DNA of 64,000 bases from Moorella humiferrea (GCF_039233145.1 NZ_CP136419.1:2268001-2332000); one strand, 5' to 3'. Positions 8,449-17,741 are shown, counted from the stretch's first letter. Notes: a model not told the origin generated them from the letters alone. A program made the numbers and translations.

Positions 8449-9291
8449 CTAAAGAATCGCCGTGGCGTGCCGGGCGGCATGGCACTGTAAATTAACTGCC
8501 ACCGGCAGCGACGCGATGTGGGTTGGGTAAATTTCTATATGGACGTCTAAAGCTGTTACCCTTCCTCCCAGGCCCTGGGGGCCGATGCCGCTGGCGTTGA
8601 TGGCCGCCAGCAATTCTTCTTCCAGGGCAGCTACGTGTTTTAATGGGTGGCGCTGCCCCAGGGGGCGCAGGAGGGCCTTTTTAGCCAGGTATGGTGCTTT
8701 TTCCAGGTTGCCGCCGATGCCTACCCCGACGACAATGGGCGGGCAGGGGTTGCCGCCGGCCTCCTCTACCACCTGGAGGACATACTTCTTGATGCCCGCC
8801 ACGCCGTCGGCCGGTTTGAGCATCTTGACCCCCGACATGTTTTCGCTGCCGGCGCCCTTGGGGGCCACCGTGATCTTTAGATGGTCGCCGTCAACGATTT
8901 CCGTATGAATAATAGCCGGCGTGTTGTCCCCGGTATTACGGCGCAGCAAGGGGTCGTCCACCACCGACTTGCGCAGGTACCCTTCCGTATATCCCTGCCG
9001 CACGCCGGCGTTGATGGCGTCGTAAAGGTTACCTCCACTGATGTGCACTTGTTGCCCCAGCTCCACAAAGACCACCGCCACCCCGGTGTCCTGGCAGATG
9101 GGCTCAAGGTTTTCGGCCGCTAGGAGAGCGTTTTCCTGGAGCTTTTTTAATATGTCCCGCCCCAACGGTGCTTCTTCTTTGGCCTCGGCCGCCGCCATGG
9201 CCTGCCACCAGTCAGGCCCCAGGACCGAGCAGGCTTCGATGCACAGCCGGGCCACCGTTGCCGTGATTTCTTCGGCCCTCACTTCCCGCAT
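8449..9291 (-). CDS. Class I fumarate hydratase, alpha (N-terminal) subunit
   Basis: 280 residues, the normal length for the separate alpha subunit. Characteristic segments are ICQDTGVAVVFVELG, VDDPLLRRNTGDNTPAIIHTEIV, KGAGSENMSG and GVGIGGNLEKAP; the Cys residues that bind the 4Fe-4S cluster are in place (CQDTG, and CPP in GGNPCPPIVVGVG). GGAGC precedes the ATG. A TATAAT about 40 nt upstream, with TTACCC 18 nt before it inside the aspA stop region, may be its own promoter, but this is weak. It supplies malate from the fumarate made by the upstream aspartase. Confidence 0.87.
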   Translation of the reverse strand: MREVRAEEITATVARLCIEACSVLGPDWWQAMAAAEAKEEAPLGRDILKKLQENALLAAENLEPICQDTGVAVVFVELGQQVHISGGNLYDAINAGVRQGYTEGYLRKSVVDDPLLRRNTGDNTPAIIHTEIVDGDHLKITVAPKGAGSENMSGVKMLKPADGVAGIKKYVLQVVEEAGGNPCPPIVVGVGIGGNLEKAPYLAKKALLRPLGQRHPLKHVAALEEELLAAINASGIGPQGLGGRVTALDVHIEIYPTHIASLPVAVNLQCHAARHATAIL

Positions 9292-9351
9292 TCCACGACG
9301 CTCCTTTTTAATGCCATAAGTAATACAGAATAATTATAGCATAGCGTATGT

Positions 9352-10755
9352 CTAATGGGTAAGCATTTTCCGAGGGTCCAGCAGTTCCCGCGCCTGTTCT
9401 TCCGGCAAAAGCTTCATTTCCAGGACAACATCGAGAACGCCTTTATTTTCGGCCAATGCCTTCTTGGCCACCTCGGCTGCCGCGGCGTACCCGATTACCG
9501 GCACCAGCGAAGTTACGAGGCTCAAAGCGTTCTCCGCGTAATAACGACAGCGGTCCACCCGGAACTTCATCCCCTTGACGGCTTTAACAGCCAGGGTTTT
9601 TACCGCTTCGCTCAGCATATCGATGCTCTCAAAGAGGGCGAAGGCCAGAACCGGTTGCATCACGTTGAGCTCCAATTGTCCGGCAGCGGCGGCCATGGTA
9701 ATGGTCAAATCATTACCGAAAACTTTGAAACATACTTGATTCACCACTTCAGGAATAATGGGATTGACCTTGCCGGCCATTATACTGGAACCGGCGGCCA
9801 GGGCGGGCAACTCCACTTCGCCGAAGCCGGCCACGGGGCCGGAGGCCAACAAACGCAGGTCGTTGCAAATTTTCGTCAGGGTAACGGCCCCCGTTCTCAA
9901 CAGCCCGCCTATCTCTACAATTACATCTAAATTCTGGGTGGCGTCAATTAAATTCTTCGCCGGTCTAAGGAGATGAATGCCAGTTGCCTGACGCAATTCT
10001 TCAATGATTATTTCTCGGTAGAGAGGGTGGGCATTTAGCCCCGTACCGACGGCCGTACCGCCAATGTTAACTTCGGCCAGGAGTTTGCACGCCTGATTGC
10101 CCCGTTCCACATCGCGTTCAATGGCTTCCGCCCATGCTTCCAATTCCTCGCCGATGGTCATAGGCACGGCGTCCTGAAGATGGGTACGCCCCAGCTTAAT
10201 GGCGTCCCTGTATTCCCCGGCCTTATCCATTAAGGTTCGCGCTAGAAGACGATTGGCCTTGATATAGCGTTGCATGAGCCGGTAGGCGGCGATTCTTATT
10301 GCCGTAGGTAAAACGTCATTGGTCGACTGGCCTTTATTGACATCATCGATAGGGTTCAGTTTTTCATAAGCCCCCGGCTGCTGACCCAATATGGCCAGGG
10401 CCCGGTTGGCAATCACTTCATTGGCATTCATGTTTATGGCCGTACCGGCCCCGCCCTGGATGGCCTCCCCGATAAAATATTCATGCCATTTTCCGCCAAT
10501 AATTTCATCGGCCGCCCGGGCAATGGCCATGGCCTTGGCCCGTTCCAGGGTTCCCGCCTTCATATTGGCCAAGGCTGCGGCCTTTTTGACCATAGCCAGG
10601 GCAATTATTAATTCCGGATGCAGCCGGTACCCGCTGACAGTGAAGTTCTCTTTGGCCCGCAAACTATGGATACCGTAATAGGCATTGCCCTCAATAATCT
10701 TTTCCCCCAGGGAATCTTTTTCAATCCGCGTTGACCTGCTCTTTTCCGCCAGCAT
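9352..10755 (-). CDS. aspA: Aspartate ammonia-lyase
   Basis: 467 residues from ATG at 10755, directly after GGAGG. A longer upstream reading crosses the promoter and is rejected. Fumarase/aspartase superfamily; aspartase rather than fumarase C because of the N-terminal RIEKDSLGEK..AYYGIHSLRA pattern and EVVNQVCFKVFGND after the catalytic loop. The loop reads GSSIMAGKVNP (Ser323 or Ser324 catalytic), with Ala where most members have Pro. It deaminates aspartate to fumarate and ammonia. It lies just downstream of the carbamate-kinase terminator and just upstream of fumarase, so it should handle the aspartate released by the PyrB reaction in the neighbouring operon. Confidence 0.88.
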   Translation of the reverse strand: MLAEKSRSTRIEKDSLGEKIIEGNAYYGIHSLRAKENFTVSGYRLHPELIIALAMVKKAAALANMKAGTLERAKAMAIARAADEIIGGKWHEYFIGEAIQGGAGTAINMNANEVIANRALAILGQQPGAYEKLNPIDDVNKGQSTNDVLPTAIRIAAYRLMQRYIKANRLLARTLMDKAGEYRDAIKLGRTHLQDAVPMTIGEELEAWAEAIERDVERGNQACKLLAEVNIGGTAVGTGLNAHPLYREIIIEELRQATGIHLLRPAKNLIDATQNLDVIVEIGGLLRTGAVTLTKICNDLRLLASGPVAGFGEVELPALAAGSSIMAGKVNPIIPEVVNQVCFKVFGNDLTITMAAAAGQLELNVMQPVLAFALFESIDMLSEAVKTLAVKAVKGMKFRVDRCRYYAENALSLVTSLVPVIGYAAAAEVAKKALAENKGVLDVVLEMKLLPEEQARELLDPRKMLTH

Positions 10756-10794
10756 TTTCCTCCGCCCCCGTTTAAAAATGCTTCCTGTAAATAC

Positions 10795-10824
10795 ATTATA
10801 ATGCATACTGTACCATGTATACAA
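10795..10824 (-). promoter_or_regulatory. Promoter of aspA with an overlapping GntR-like half palindrome
   Basis: On the minus strand TTGTAT (10824-10819) and TATAAT (10800-10795) are 18 nt apart, 40 nt before the aspA start. The -35 region carries TTGTATACAT, which resembles the TTGTATACAA core of many FCD-type GntR operators. The GntR regulator at 20836-21525 is therefore a candidate controller; this is inference. Confidence 0.5.
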
Positions 10825-10845
10825 TATACTTGTTAAAATTTTATA

Positions 10846-10873
10846 GAAGCGAAGGGTTGGTGCCCTTCGCTTC
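10846..10873 (-). terminator. Intrinsic terminator after carbamate kinase
   Basis: A perfect 11-bp stem (10846-10856 with 10863-10873; GAAGCGAAGGG arm) and 6-nt loop, followed on the minus strand by TATAAAATTTTAAC. It marks the 3' end of the GntR-to-arcC operon and separates it from aspA. Confidence 0.75.
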
Positions 10874-10903
10874 CAGACAATTACCTGCAACTTTATCGCA
10901 TAG

Positions 10904-11842
10904 CTATGGAACGATTCTGGTGCCTTCCTCACCCTCTACAGCGGCAACCAGCCCCGCCGGCGAGGTGATGATACCTTCTTTCCCGCCGTTCTTCAGGTAC
11001 CGTATAATGGCCTCAATCTTCGGTCCCATATTTCCCGGTGGGAAGTGGCCGGCGGCCATATATGCCTCGGCTTCGGCTACGGTCATTTTATCTATATCTT
11101 TCTGCCACAGTTTTCCATAATTAAGGGCTACCTTATTCACTCCGGTAGATATCACCAGGGCATCGGCCCCAATCTCCCTCGCCAACAACGACGAAGCATA
11201 ATCTTTATCGATCACAGCAGCTATTCCCTCCAGATTGCCGTCTTTTTCGATTACTGGAATGCCGCCGCCGCCGACACAGATAACGATATATCCCTTCGCT
11301 ATTAAATCTTTGATCGCTTCGCTTTCGACTATCCTCTGGGGCTCCGGTGAAGGTACGACCCGCCGCCAGCCGCGGCCGGCGTCCTCCACCACCGTCCACC
11401 CGTCTTCTTTGACGTGCCGCTCCGCTTCTTCTTTGGTCATAAAGCTGCCGATGGGCTTGGTGGGGTTTTGGAAGGCCGGGTCGTTTTTATCTACTACTAC
11501 CTGGGTTACCACCGTTACGGCCTGCCTCTTGATACCCCGCCTTTGGAATTCATTCATCAGGGACTGCTGGATCATGTAGCCTATGGCGCCCTGGGTGTCG
11601 GCGACGGCAAATTCCAGGGGGATCGGCGGCAGTTCCCCTGCCGCCAGTTCCGCCCGCCGGATTAAAAATCCTACCTGAGGCCCGTTGCCGTGGGTGATGG
11701 CTACGTTCCATCCTTTTTCTACCAGTTCGGCTATATTGGCACAGGTTTCTTTTACCGTGGCGAGTTGGTCCATTAGCCCTATCCGGTTTTTTTCTTTGAT
11801 CAGGGAATTGCCCCCTATGGCTATTACTGCCAGCCTACCCAA
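10904..11842 (-). CDS. arcC: Carbamate kinase
   Basis: 312 residues, the normal length. Start is a TTG at 11842 (GAGAGAG upstream, a weak ribosome site). Family motifs: VIAIGGNSLI at the N-terminus, THGNGPQVGFLI, VVDKNDPAF..PTKPIG, and CVGGGGIPV. The enzyme makes ATP and carbamate from carbamoyl phosphate and ADP, with carbamate falling apart to CO2 and ammonia. It is the last gene of the operon, 51 nt after pyrB. No arginine deiminase or ornithine carbamoyltransferase lies nearby, so its carbamoyl phosphate most plausibly comes from reverse action of the adjacent aspartate carbamoyltransferase. Confidence 0.92.
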   Translation of the reverse strand: MGRLAVIAIGGNSLIKEKNRIGLMDQLATVKETCANIAELVEKGWNVAITHGNGPQVGFLIRRAELAAGELPPIPLEFAVADTQGAIGYMIQQSLMNEFQRRGIKRQAVTVVTQVVVDKNDPAFQNPTKPIGSFMTKEEAERHVKEDGWTVVEDAGRGWRRVVPSPEPQRIVESEAIKDLIAKGYIVICVGGGGIPVIEKDGNLEGIAAVIDKDYASSLLAREIGADALVISTGVNKVALNYGKLWQKDIDKMTVAEAEAYMAAGHFPPGNMGPKIEAIIRYLKNGGKEGIITSPAGLVAAVEGEEGTRIVP

Positions 11843-11893
11843 TGCTCTCTCACTCTCCCGTATTTATGGTTATCTCTGTTAATTTGTTCCTCC

Positions 11894-12862
11894 TTAGCGT
11901 ACGTTCCCCGTGGTCAGGGCTAGTAATGCCATCCTGATGGGTACGCCGTTGTGGGCCTGGCGGAAGTAGGCCGCACCAGCATAGGTGTCGACTGATACGG
12001 CAATCTCGTTTACCCGCGGCAGGGGGTGTAAGATGCTCATGCCTTTTTTGGCGGCGGCTACTATTTCGTCGTTGACGATGTAGGAGTCTTTCACGCTTTC
12101 GTATTCTTCCTGGCTAGGGAAGCGTTCCCGCTGGATGCGTGTTACATAGAGGATGTCGGCTTCGGCTACCGCTGCTTTTAAGTCTGCTGTTTCTTCTACT
12201 TTAATGCCTTCTTGCTTTAGTTCGTTAGTTATTTCTTCCGGCATCTTTAGCTGCGGGGGTGAGACAAAGATCATGTCGCAGCCGTAGTGTTTTAGTAGAT
12301 AGACCAGGGAGTGCACGGTGCGGCCGTACTTTAAGTCTCCCAGCAGGGCTACCTTCATTCCTTCTACATGTCCGTGCTCTTTGATAATGGTGTAAATGTC
12401 TAAGAGGGCCTGGGTGGGGTGCTGCCCGGTGCCGTCCCCGGCGTTGATTACCGGGTGTTCGGCGGCTTCCGCCGCTTCCTGGGCTGCTCCTTTTATGGGA
12501 CTGCGGACGACGATTACGTCTACATATCCGTCGACTACTTTGATGGCGTCGTGCAGGGTTTCTCCTTTGGCCGTGGACGAGGTCTGCATCTGCGGCGTTT
12601 CGGATACTGTGATAACATTTCCTCCCAGCCGCTGCATGGCTGCTTCGAAGGACAGGCGCGTGCGCGTGCTGGGTTCGAAAAACAGGGAGGCCATGATTTT
12701 ACCGTCCATATCATACAACCGCCGCTTGTTGACCAGGGCGTCTTCATAGTAGGCTGCCGTCTTCATGATCAGTTGCAGTTGGGCAAAGCTTAGGTCCCTG
12801 GCAGATAATACATCTTGGCCTTTTAATAGTTCCATTTCTTCCGGGGTGGGTTTTTGCAGCAT
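11894..12862 (-). CDS. pyrB: Aspartate carbamoyltransferase, catalytic chain
   Basis: 322 residues from ATG at 12862; AGGAGG lies 12 nt upstream, which is long but unique. Signature motifs: FFEPSTRTRLSFE (carbamoyl phosphate loop), SSTAKGETLHDAI, HPTQALLDIYTI (ATCase rather than OTCase) and HPLPRVNEIAV. No regulatory PyrI chain is encoded here. In biosynthesis it makes carbamoyl-aspartate, but placed between dihydroorotase and carbamate kinase and behind an ABC transporter, it is likely used in the phosphorolytic direction, giving aspartate and carbamoyl phosphate. That direction is an inference from context; the reaction is known to be reversible. Confidence 0.92.
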   Translation of the reverse strand: MLQKPTPEEMELLKGQDVLSARDLSFAQLQLIMKTAAYYEDALVNKRRLYDMDGKIMASLFFEPSTRTRLSFEAAMQRLGGNVITVSETPQMQTSSTAKGETLHDAIKVVDGYVDVIVVRSPIKGAAQEAAEAAEHPVINAGDGTGQHPTQALLDIYTIIKEHGHVEGMKVALLGDLKYGRTVHSLVYLLKHYGCDMIFVSPPQLKMPEEITNELKQEGIKVEETADLKAAVAEADILYVTRIQRERFPSQEEYESVKDSYIVNDEIVAAAKKGMSILHPLPRVNEIAVSVDTYAGAAYFRQAHNGVPIRMALLALTTGNVR

Positions 12863-12924
12863 ATGGGTTGAATTCCTCCTATATTTAGAATGAAATATAA
12901 GCGATTTTTGTTTTGCCTTTTGGG

Positions 12925-14217
12925 TTAAACCAATAGCCTTCCGTCTTCCATGACTATCCGGCCTCCGACGATGGTCATTACGGCTTTGCCTTTTAGCCAG
13001 CGGCCGTGCTGCGGGCAGTTCCTGCTTTTGGAGGCGCTTTCGTTGACATCGACCTGCCATTCTAGGTCGGGATCGATTACTACTATATCGGCGTCCCCGC
13101 CTATATCCAGGGTGCCTTTATTTAAACCTAAGAGCTTCGCTGGGTTGCACGTCATCTTGGCCAGGGCTTCCGGTAAACTTAATAATCCGCTGTGGACCAT
13201 TTCTGTTAGTACTACACCCAGGGCTGTTTCCAGGCCGATTAATCCAAAGGGTGCTTCTTTAAAATTACGTTCTTTTTCTGCTCTCGTGTAAGGTGCGTGA
13301 TCAGTCGCAATAACTTCTATGGTCCCGTCTACCAGGCCCTCTTTTAATGCTTCCTGATCTCGTTTGCTGCCAAAGGGCGGTTTTATCTTGAAACGTCCTT
13401 CCAGGGTCTGGACATCTTCTTCTGTCGTATTTAAATAATGGGATATTACTTCGCCTGTGACTTTTATGCCCCGCTTTTTACCTTCGCGGATTAATTCTAC
13501 CGACCGTGCGCATCCTACATGACAGATGTGTACCCTGCCGCCGGTTTCTTCGGCCAGCAGTATGTCCCGCGCGACCATTACCGCTTCTGAGGTGTACGGT
13601 ATCCCTCTTATTCCTAAACGCCGTGCGACTTCGCCGTCGTTTATTACCCCTTCGCCTGTGATGGTACGGTCTTCGCAGTGCACTGCTAGTACTTTGTTTA
13701 GGGCCCCGGCGATAATTAATGCCTGGCGCATTAATCCGGCATTGCTTACCGGCTGCCCGTCGTCGGAAAAGGCTACGCATCCGGCTTCTATTAGTTCGGC
13801 AAAGGGTGCCAGCTCCTCGCCCTTTTGCCCCAGGGTTATGGCCCCGTAAGGTAGCACATTGACTATGCCTTCGCGTCTGCTCTTGGAAAGCACATATTCA
13901 ACTACAACCGGGTTATCGCATACGGGATTGGTGTTGGGCATGGCGATTAATGTTGTAAAACCACCCCTCGCTGCTGCCCGCGTCCCGCTTTTAAAGTCTT
14001 CCCTTTCTGGGTAACCTGGGTCGCGCAGGTGACAGTGGATATCTATAAGCCCAGGCGCTACTACTTTGCCTTCGACGTTCTTTACCTGGGCCGTCCCCGC
14101 CTCTAGATCTTTATCTATCTTCGCAATCTTGCCGTCTTCTATTAGCACATCCGCTATTATGTCTACTTTGTTGCCGGGGTCGATTACTCGCCCGCCTTTG
14201 AGGAGAATTTTGCTCAT
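12925..14217 (-). CDS. pyrC: Dihydroorotase, class I
   Basis: 430 residues. The amidohydrolase metal motif is DIHCHLRDPG; EDFKSGTRAAARGGFTTLIAMPNTNP, later HCEDRTI and HICHVG, and ATDHAPY supply the remaining metal ligands. The C-terminal GTLDIGGDADIVVIDPD block is the usual beta sandwich. These fit dihydroorotase better than hydantoinase or allantoinase. It interconverts dihydroorotate and carbamoyl-aspartate. It lies 24 nt after the ABC ATPase gene and 62 nt before pyrB, within one minus-strand operon. Confidence 0.92.
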   Translation of the reverse strand: MSKILLKGGRVIDPGNKVDIIADVLIEDGKIAKIDKDLEAGTAQVKNVEGKVVAPGLIDIHCHLRDPGYPEREDFKSGTRAAARGGFTTLIAMPNTNPVCDNPVVVEYVLSKSRREGIVNVLPYGAITLGQKGEELAPFAELIEAGCVAFSDDGQPVSNAGLMRQALIIAGALNKVLAVHCEDRTITGEGVINDGEVARRLGIRGIPYTSEAVMVARDILLAEETGGRVHICHVGCARSVELIREGKKRGIKVTGEVISHYLNTTEEDVQTLEGRFKIKPPFGSKRDQEALKEGLVDGTIEVIATDHAPYTRAEKERNFKEAPFGLIGLETALGVVLTEMVHSGLLSLPEALAKMTCNPAKLLGLNKGTLDIGGDADIVVIDPDLEWQVDVNESASKSRNCPQHGRWLKGKAVMTIVGGRIVMEDGRLLV

Positions 14218-14241
14218 AGCAAACTAAACCCTCTCCCCTTT

Positions 14242-14988
14242 CTATACACCCAAATAAGCTTCGCGTATTGCTTCATTATTAATTAAATCCCGGCTGTTAC
14301 CGGAAATGGATATACGTCCATTTTCTAAAACATAGCCGCGACTGGCCACGGAAAGGGCCAGTTCCATATCTTGTTCGACTATCATAATCGTAATTTCGCG
14401 CTCGCGATGGATTTTCTGCAGGGTCTCATAGATTCTGTCTACTATGACGGGCGCGAGGCCCAAAGATAATTCATCAATTAAAAGTATAGACGGATCGCCC
14501 ATCAATCCCCGCCCGATGGCCACCATTTGTTGCTCGCCGCCGCTCAACGTACCTGCCAATTGATTGCGTCGTTTAGCAATTTCGGGGAAAAAATTATATA
14601 TCCATTCCAGCCGCTCATTAATTTCTGCTCGCGATTTTTTTAACGCGAAAGCGCCCATGCGTAAATTCTCTTCCACGGAAAGTCCGTAAAATAATTGCCG
14701 ACCCTCGGGTACATGGCAAATACCTTTATTCACCAGATCCGGGGGCGTATAACCCTTTACATCCTCGCCGTTAATCTTGTATTCGCCGCTCCATAATGGC
14801 AAAACACCCGATAAAACCCTCAGTACCGTCGTCTTCCCGGCTCCATTGGAACCAATTAAGGCTACAATTTCTCGGGGATAAAGCTCCAATGTAATCTCCC
14901 ACAGGGCCTGGGCTATACCATAACCGGTAGAAGCATTTTTCAAGGTTATGATGGGTTGTTTTAAACTATTATTTACTCCAGACACCAT
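14242..14988 (-). CDS. ABC transporter ATP-binding protein, LivF type
   Basis: 248 residues from ATG at 14988; GGGAGG lies 9 nt upstream inside the end of the preceding gene, whose TGA is separated by one base. Walker A GSNGAGKTTVLR, signature LSGGEQQM, Walker B ILLIDELSLGLAP. Q-loop and H-loop are present (IMIVEQDME). The compact LivF form lacks the extended tail of LivG. It pairs with the LivG-like ATPase to energise uptake of the operon's substrate. Confidence 0.9.
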   Translation of the reverse strand: MVSGVNNSLKQPIITLKNASTGYGIAQALWEITLELYPREIVALIGSNGAGKTTVLRVLSGVLPLWSGEYKINGEDVKGYTPPDLVNKGICHVPEGRQLFYGLSVEENLRMGAFALKKSRAEINERLEWIYNFFPEIAKRRNQLAGTLSGGEQQMVAIGRGLMGDPSILLIDELSLGLAPVIVDRIYETLQKIHREREITIMIVEQDMELALSVASRGYVLENGRISISGNSRDLINNEAIREAYLGV

Positions 14989-14989
14989 T

Positions 14990-15745
14990 TCACTTAGCCT
15001 CCCTGTACAACCCCTTATGACGCCGTTTGCCAAGATAAGCTTCTATTACCTTTGGATCCTGGGTAATAACTTCCGGCGGCCCCTCGGCAATTAAACTTCC
15101 GTGATGCATGACTAGAACCCGGTTAGAAAGCCCCATGACGGCCTTCATTACATGTTCAATTACCAGGATGGTAACCCCACGACCGTTCAGCTTGCGGACT
15201 AATTCCATCAACCGCTCAATTTCCTTTAAGTTAAGCCCGGCCATAACCTCATCCAGTAGCAATAATTTTGGTCCCATAGCCATAGCCCGGGCGAGTTCAA
15301 GGTGTTTCCTCTGGGCCAAGTTCAACTGTTCTACAGGTTCTTCGGCCTTTCTGTCAAGTTCTAACAAATCCAGGGCCTCGTCAACAACCTGCTTTACTGC
15401 AGAACCTTTCAAGCCTTGAAGGTCCGGACGAAATAAAGCTCCCATCATCACGTTCTCGCGTACTGTCATTCCCTGGAAGGGTTTTACGATCTGGAAGGTA
15501 CGAGCAATTCCTTTCCGGGCAATTACATGGGGTTTGAGGCCTGATATGCGAGCCCCTTGAAAACGAATTTCTCCTTCATCAATTTTTATAAGACCGGAAA
15601 TCAAATTCATCATCGTTGTTTTTCCGGCACCGTTGGGTCCAATAAGCCCCACTATTTCGCCTTCATTAACTGAAAAGGTAACGTTTTTTACCGCCTGTAC
15701 GCCCCCGAATGAACGGCTTACATTTTGCACTTCCAAAAGGGCCAT
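14990..15745 (-). CDS. ABC transporter ATP-binding protein, LivG type
   Basis: 251 residues. Walker A GPNGAGKTTMMN; the LivG-specific insert ARTFQIVKPFQGMTVRENVMMGAL; the signature region is modified to LNLAQRKHLELARAMA, as common in LivG; Walker B LLLLDEVMAGLN; C-terminal GPPEVITQDPKVIEAYLG. GGAGGAG precedes the ATG. Second ATPase of the hydrophobic/branched-chain amino acid transporter class (HAAT). Its ligand cannot be read from the ATPases. Confidence 0.9.
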   Translation of the reverse strand: MALLEVQNVSRSFGGVQAVKNVTFSVNEGEIVGLIGPNGAGKTTMMNLISGLIKIDEGEIRFQGARISGLKPHVIARKGIARTFQIVKPFQGMTVRENVMMGALFRPDLQGLKGSAVKQVVDEALDLLELDRKAEEPVEQLNLAQRKHLELARAMAMGPKLLLLDEVMAGLNLKEIERLMELVRKLNGRGVTILVIEHVMKAVMGLSNRVLVMHHGSLIAEGPPEVITQDPKVIEAYLGKRRHKGLYREAK

Positions 15746-15772
15746 TCAATCCATCTCCTCCGTAGTCCCCTG

Positions 15773-16753
15773 TTATTGGTTTGCCGCGGTAGTCCTAACC
15801 TTACTCCAGCGCAAAGTGATCTGACGCCATAGTCCCATAATTCCCGAGGGTAAAAAGAGAGTAATTATGACTATGATCAAACCCAAAACGCCCATATGGA
15901 TGAGGGTAAACTGGCTCCAAATCAACTCTGAAAGAAGTTTCAGGAAAAAGGCGCCTATTACAGGCCCAAAAATTGTTGCCGGCCCGCCTAAAAGCACCAT
16001 CACAAAGGCTTCGACCGAAATCATAATATCAAAAACAAATAGGGGTTCCAGAAATGTTAACCAGTAAGCATTTATAGAACCGGCAACACCAGTTAACGCC
16101 GCGCTAATGCTCCATGCCAAGACTTTGTAAAGGGTGGTATTAACACCCATTACCTCTGCTGCTTCCGGTTCGGTTTTAATGGCCCGCAAACCGTAACCCA
16201 GCCTGCTATTGGCAACCCAGTAGGTTATAGCCACGCTTAATATCAACAAAATGAACATGCAGTAGTAAAAGAATAAACCTTGTTTTACGATATTGCCCGG
16301 ATAAATCGGCAGGCTTATTCCTTTGCCGCCTCCGGTGATTCCTATATAGGTCACTATTTCCATAACTGCCATATTGATGCCAATGGTGGCTATGGCAAAG
16401 TAGTGCCCACGAAGCCTTAAAACGGGCCATCCTAGAATAAAAGCGAGGGCTGCCGCCAAAAAACAGCTAGCTGCCATGGCCGGAAAAAAGGACCATCCAA
16501 GGCGAGTCATTAGGACGGCAGTAGTATAAGCACCGATGCCAAAAAACACCCCGTTACCAAAGGCTGCATATCCGGCATAGCCGACCACAAGATTAAGGGC
16601 TTCCGCTAATACTGCGGACATAAAAAGCGTTGTAAGTACCCTTATCCAATAACCGCGAATATAAAAGGGTAATAATGCAAGTATGACTACCATTACAATT
16701 AATGCAACTATAGATAATGGGAAACGTCGCCTGGCTACGGCACTACTGTTCAT
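15773..16753 (-). CDS. ABC transporter permease, LivM type
   Basis: 326 residues with about nine hydrophobic segments, beginning SIVALIVMVVILALLPFYI. The family motif AEALNLVVGYAGYAAFGNGVFFGIGAY and the cytoplasmic EAA-like region LGYGLRAIKTEPEAAEVMGVNT are present. The inner-membrane half partner is the LivH-like permease. GGGGAG precedes the ATG. The base composition is distinctly lower in GC than the housekeeping genes at the window ends (26 of 60 bases in the line starting 16201). Confidence 0.9.
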   Translation of the reverse strand: MNSSAVARRRFPLSIVALIVMVVILALLPFYIRGYWIRVLTTLFMSAVLAEALNLVVGYAGYAAFGNGVFFGIGAYTTAVLMTRLGWSFFPAMAASCFLAAALAFILGWPVLRLRGHYFAIATIGINMAVMEIVTYIGITGGGKGISLPIYPGNIVKQGLFFYYCMFILLILSVAITYWVANSRLGYGLRAIKTEPEAAEVMGVNTTLYKVLAWSISAALTGVAGSINAYWLTFLEPLFVFDIMISVEAFVMVLLGGPATIFGPVIGAFFLKLLSELIWSQFTLIHMGVLGLIIVIITLFLPSGIMGLWRQITLRWSKVRTTAANQ

Positions 16754-16782
16754 AAAAAGTTCTCCCCTTTTAAATTACCAAT

Positions 16783-17649
16783 TTAAGCACCATAAAACTG
16801 CTTACCCATAAGCCCCTGGGGTCTGAAAATTAATATCACTACCAGCAGTATAAAACTCACGGCATTCATAAGGCCGGGGGCAATATAAGAAGCAGTTAAA
16901 GCCTCAGTAATACCTAATATAAGTCCGCCCAATACCGCCCCGGGTAAACTGCCAAATCCCCCTAATACCGTAACTACAAAGATTTTGGTCATAAAAGCTC
17001 CGCCAAGATTGGGTGATACGGTATAAACCATGGAAATAAGGGAACCGGCCATGCCTACCAGGGCTGCCGCCAGGCTGTAAGTTAAAGCATAAATAAACTC
17101 CGTACGTATGCCGACCAAGTTTGCGGCCAACCTGTTTAAGGCCGTTGCCCTGATGGCGTTGCCGATTCGGGTCTTATTGAGAAAAATGGTTAAAAGGGCT
17201 ACAAGTAACAAAGCGGCAATAAACAAGGCCAGACGTATATAGGGAATATTTACACCGGCAATACTTATTCCAGCCCCGCTGTAGGACGGTGTCACCGAAC
17301 GGTAGTCTGCCGACCAGGCCACCAGCATAGCATTCTGCAGTAAAAGATTAAGCCCATATGTTACTACCAGTAGCATTACAAAACCGTAGCGCAATACCCT
17401 TTTAATAATCTGGCTTTCAACTATAAATCCCAAGCTAAATAAAATAATTGCCGATACGGGTAGGGTGAGGAAAGGATCAACACCCCACAATTTAAAAAGC
17501 CAGAAGGTAATGTAAGCGCCCAATGTCAAATAGGCCCCCTGGGCCAAGTCAACTATATTCATTACACCCCAGATTAACGAAAAACCTACCGCCGCAAGCC
17601 CATACAAACCTCCCAGGAGTATGCCGTTGATAATCACTTGCCAGTCCAC
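16783..17649 (-). CDS. ABC transporter permease, LivH type
   Basis: 288 residues from GTG at 17649, after AAGGGGG. Motifs: GILLGGLYGLAAVGFSLIWGVMNIVDLAQG at the N-terminus and the EAA-like loop GNAIRATALNRLAANLVGI; about eight membrane segments. It follows the substrate-binding protein gene after a hairpin and precedes LivM by 29 nt, forming the translocation pore with it. Confidence 0.9.
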   Translation of the reverse strand: MDWQVIINGILLGGLYGLAAVGFSLIWGVMNIVDLAQGAYLTLGAYITFWLFKLWGVDPFLTLPVSAIILFSLGFIVESQIIKRVLRYGFVMLLVVTYGLNLLLQNAMLVAWSADYRSVTPSYSGAGISIAGVNIPYIRLALFIAALLLVALLTIFLNKTRIGNAIRATALNRLAANLVGIRTEFIYALTYSLAAALVGMAGSLISMVYTVSPNLGGAFMTKIFVVTVLGGFGSLPGAVLGGLILGITEALTASYIAPGLMNAVSFILLVVILIFRPQGLMGKQFYGA

Positions 17650-17687
17650 TTTTAATAGTCCCCCTTAAAGCCGCTGAATTATTTTAA

Positions 17688-17719
17688 ACATGGGGCGGCC
17701 AAGGACTGCCGCCCCATGT
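17688..17719 (-). terminator. Intercistronic hairpin after the substrate-binding protein gene
   Basis: A perfect 12-bp stem (17688-17699 with 17708-17719, GCCGCCCCATGT arm) with 8-nt loop, followed on the minus strand by TTTAAAATAATT. The T tract is weak, so it is probably a leaky terminator or mRNA-stabilising hairpin that keeps the binding protein more abundant than the permeases, a common layout for ABC importers. Confidence 0.65.
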
Positions 17720-17741
17720 CCTTTAGCCCGAAATCCATGCC

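Noticed and set aside
8449-9291. L(+)-tartrate dehydratase alpha subunit
   Set aside because: It has the same architecture as two-subunit fumarase, but adjacency to aspartate ammonia-lyase makes fumarase more likely. Enzyme assay would decide.
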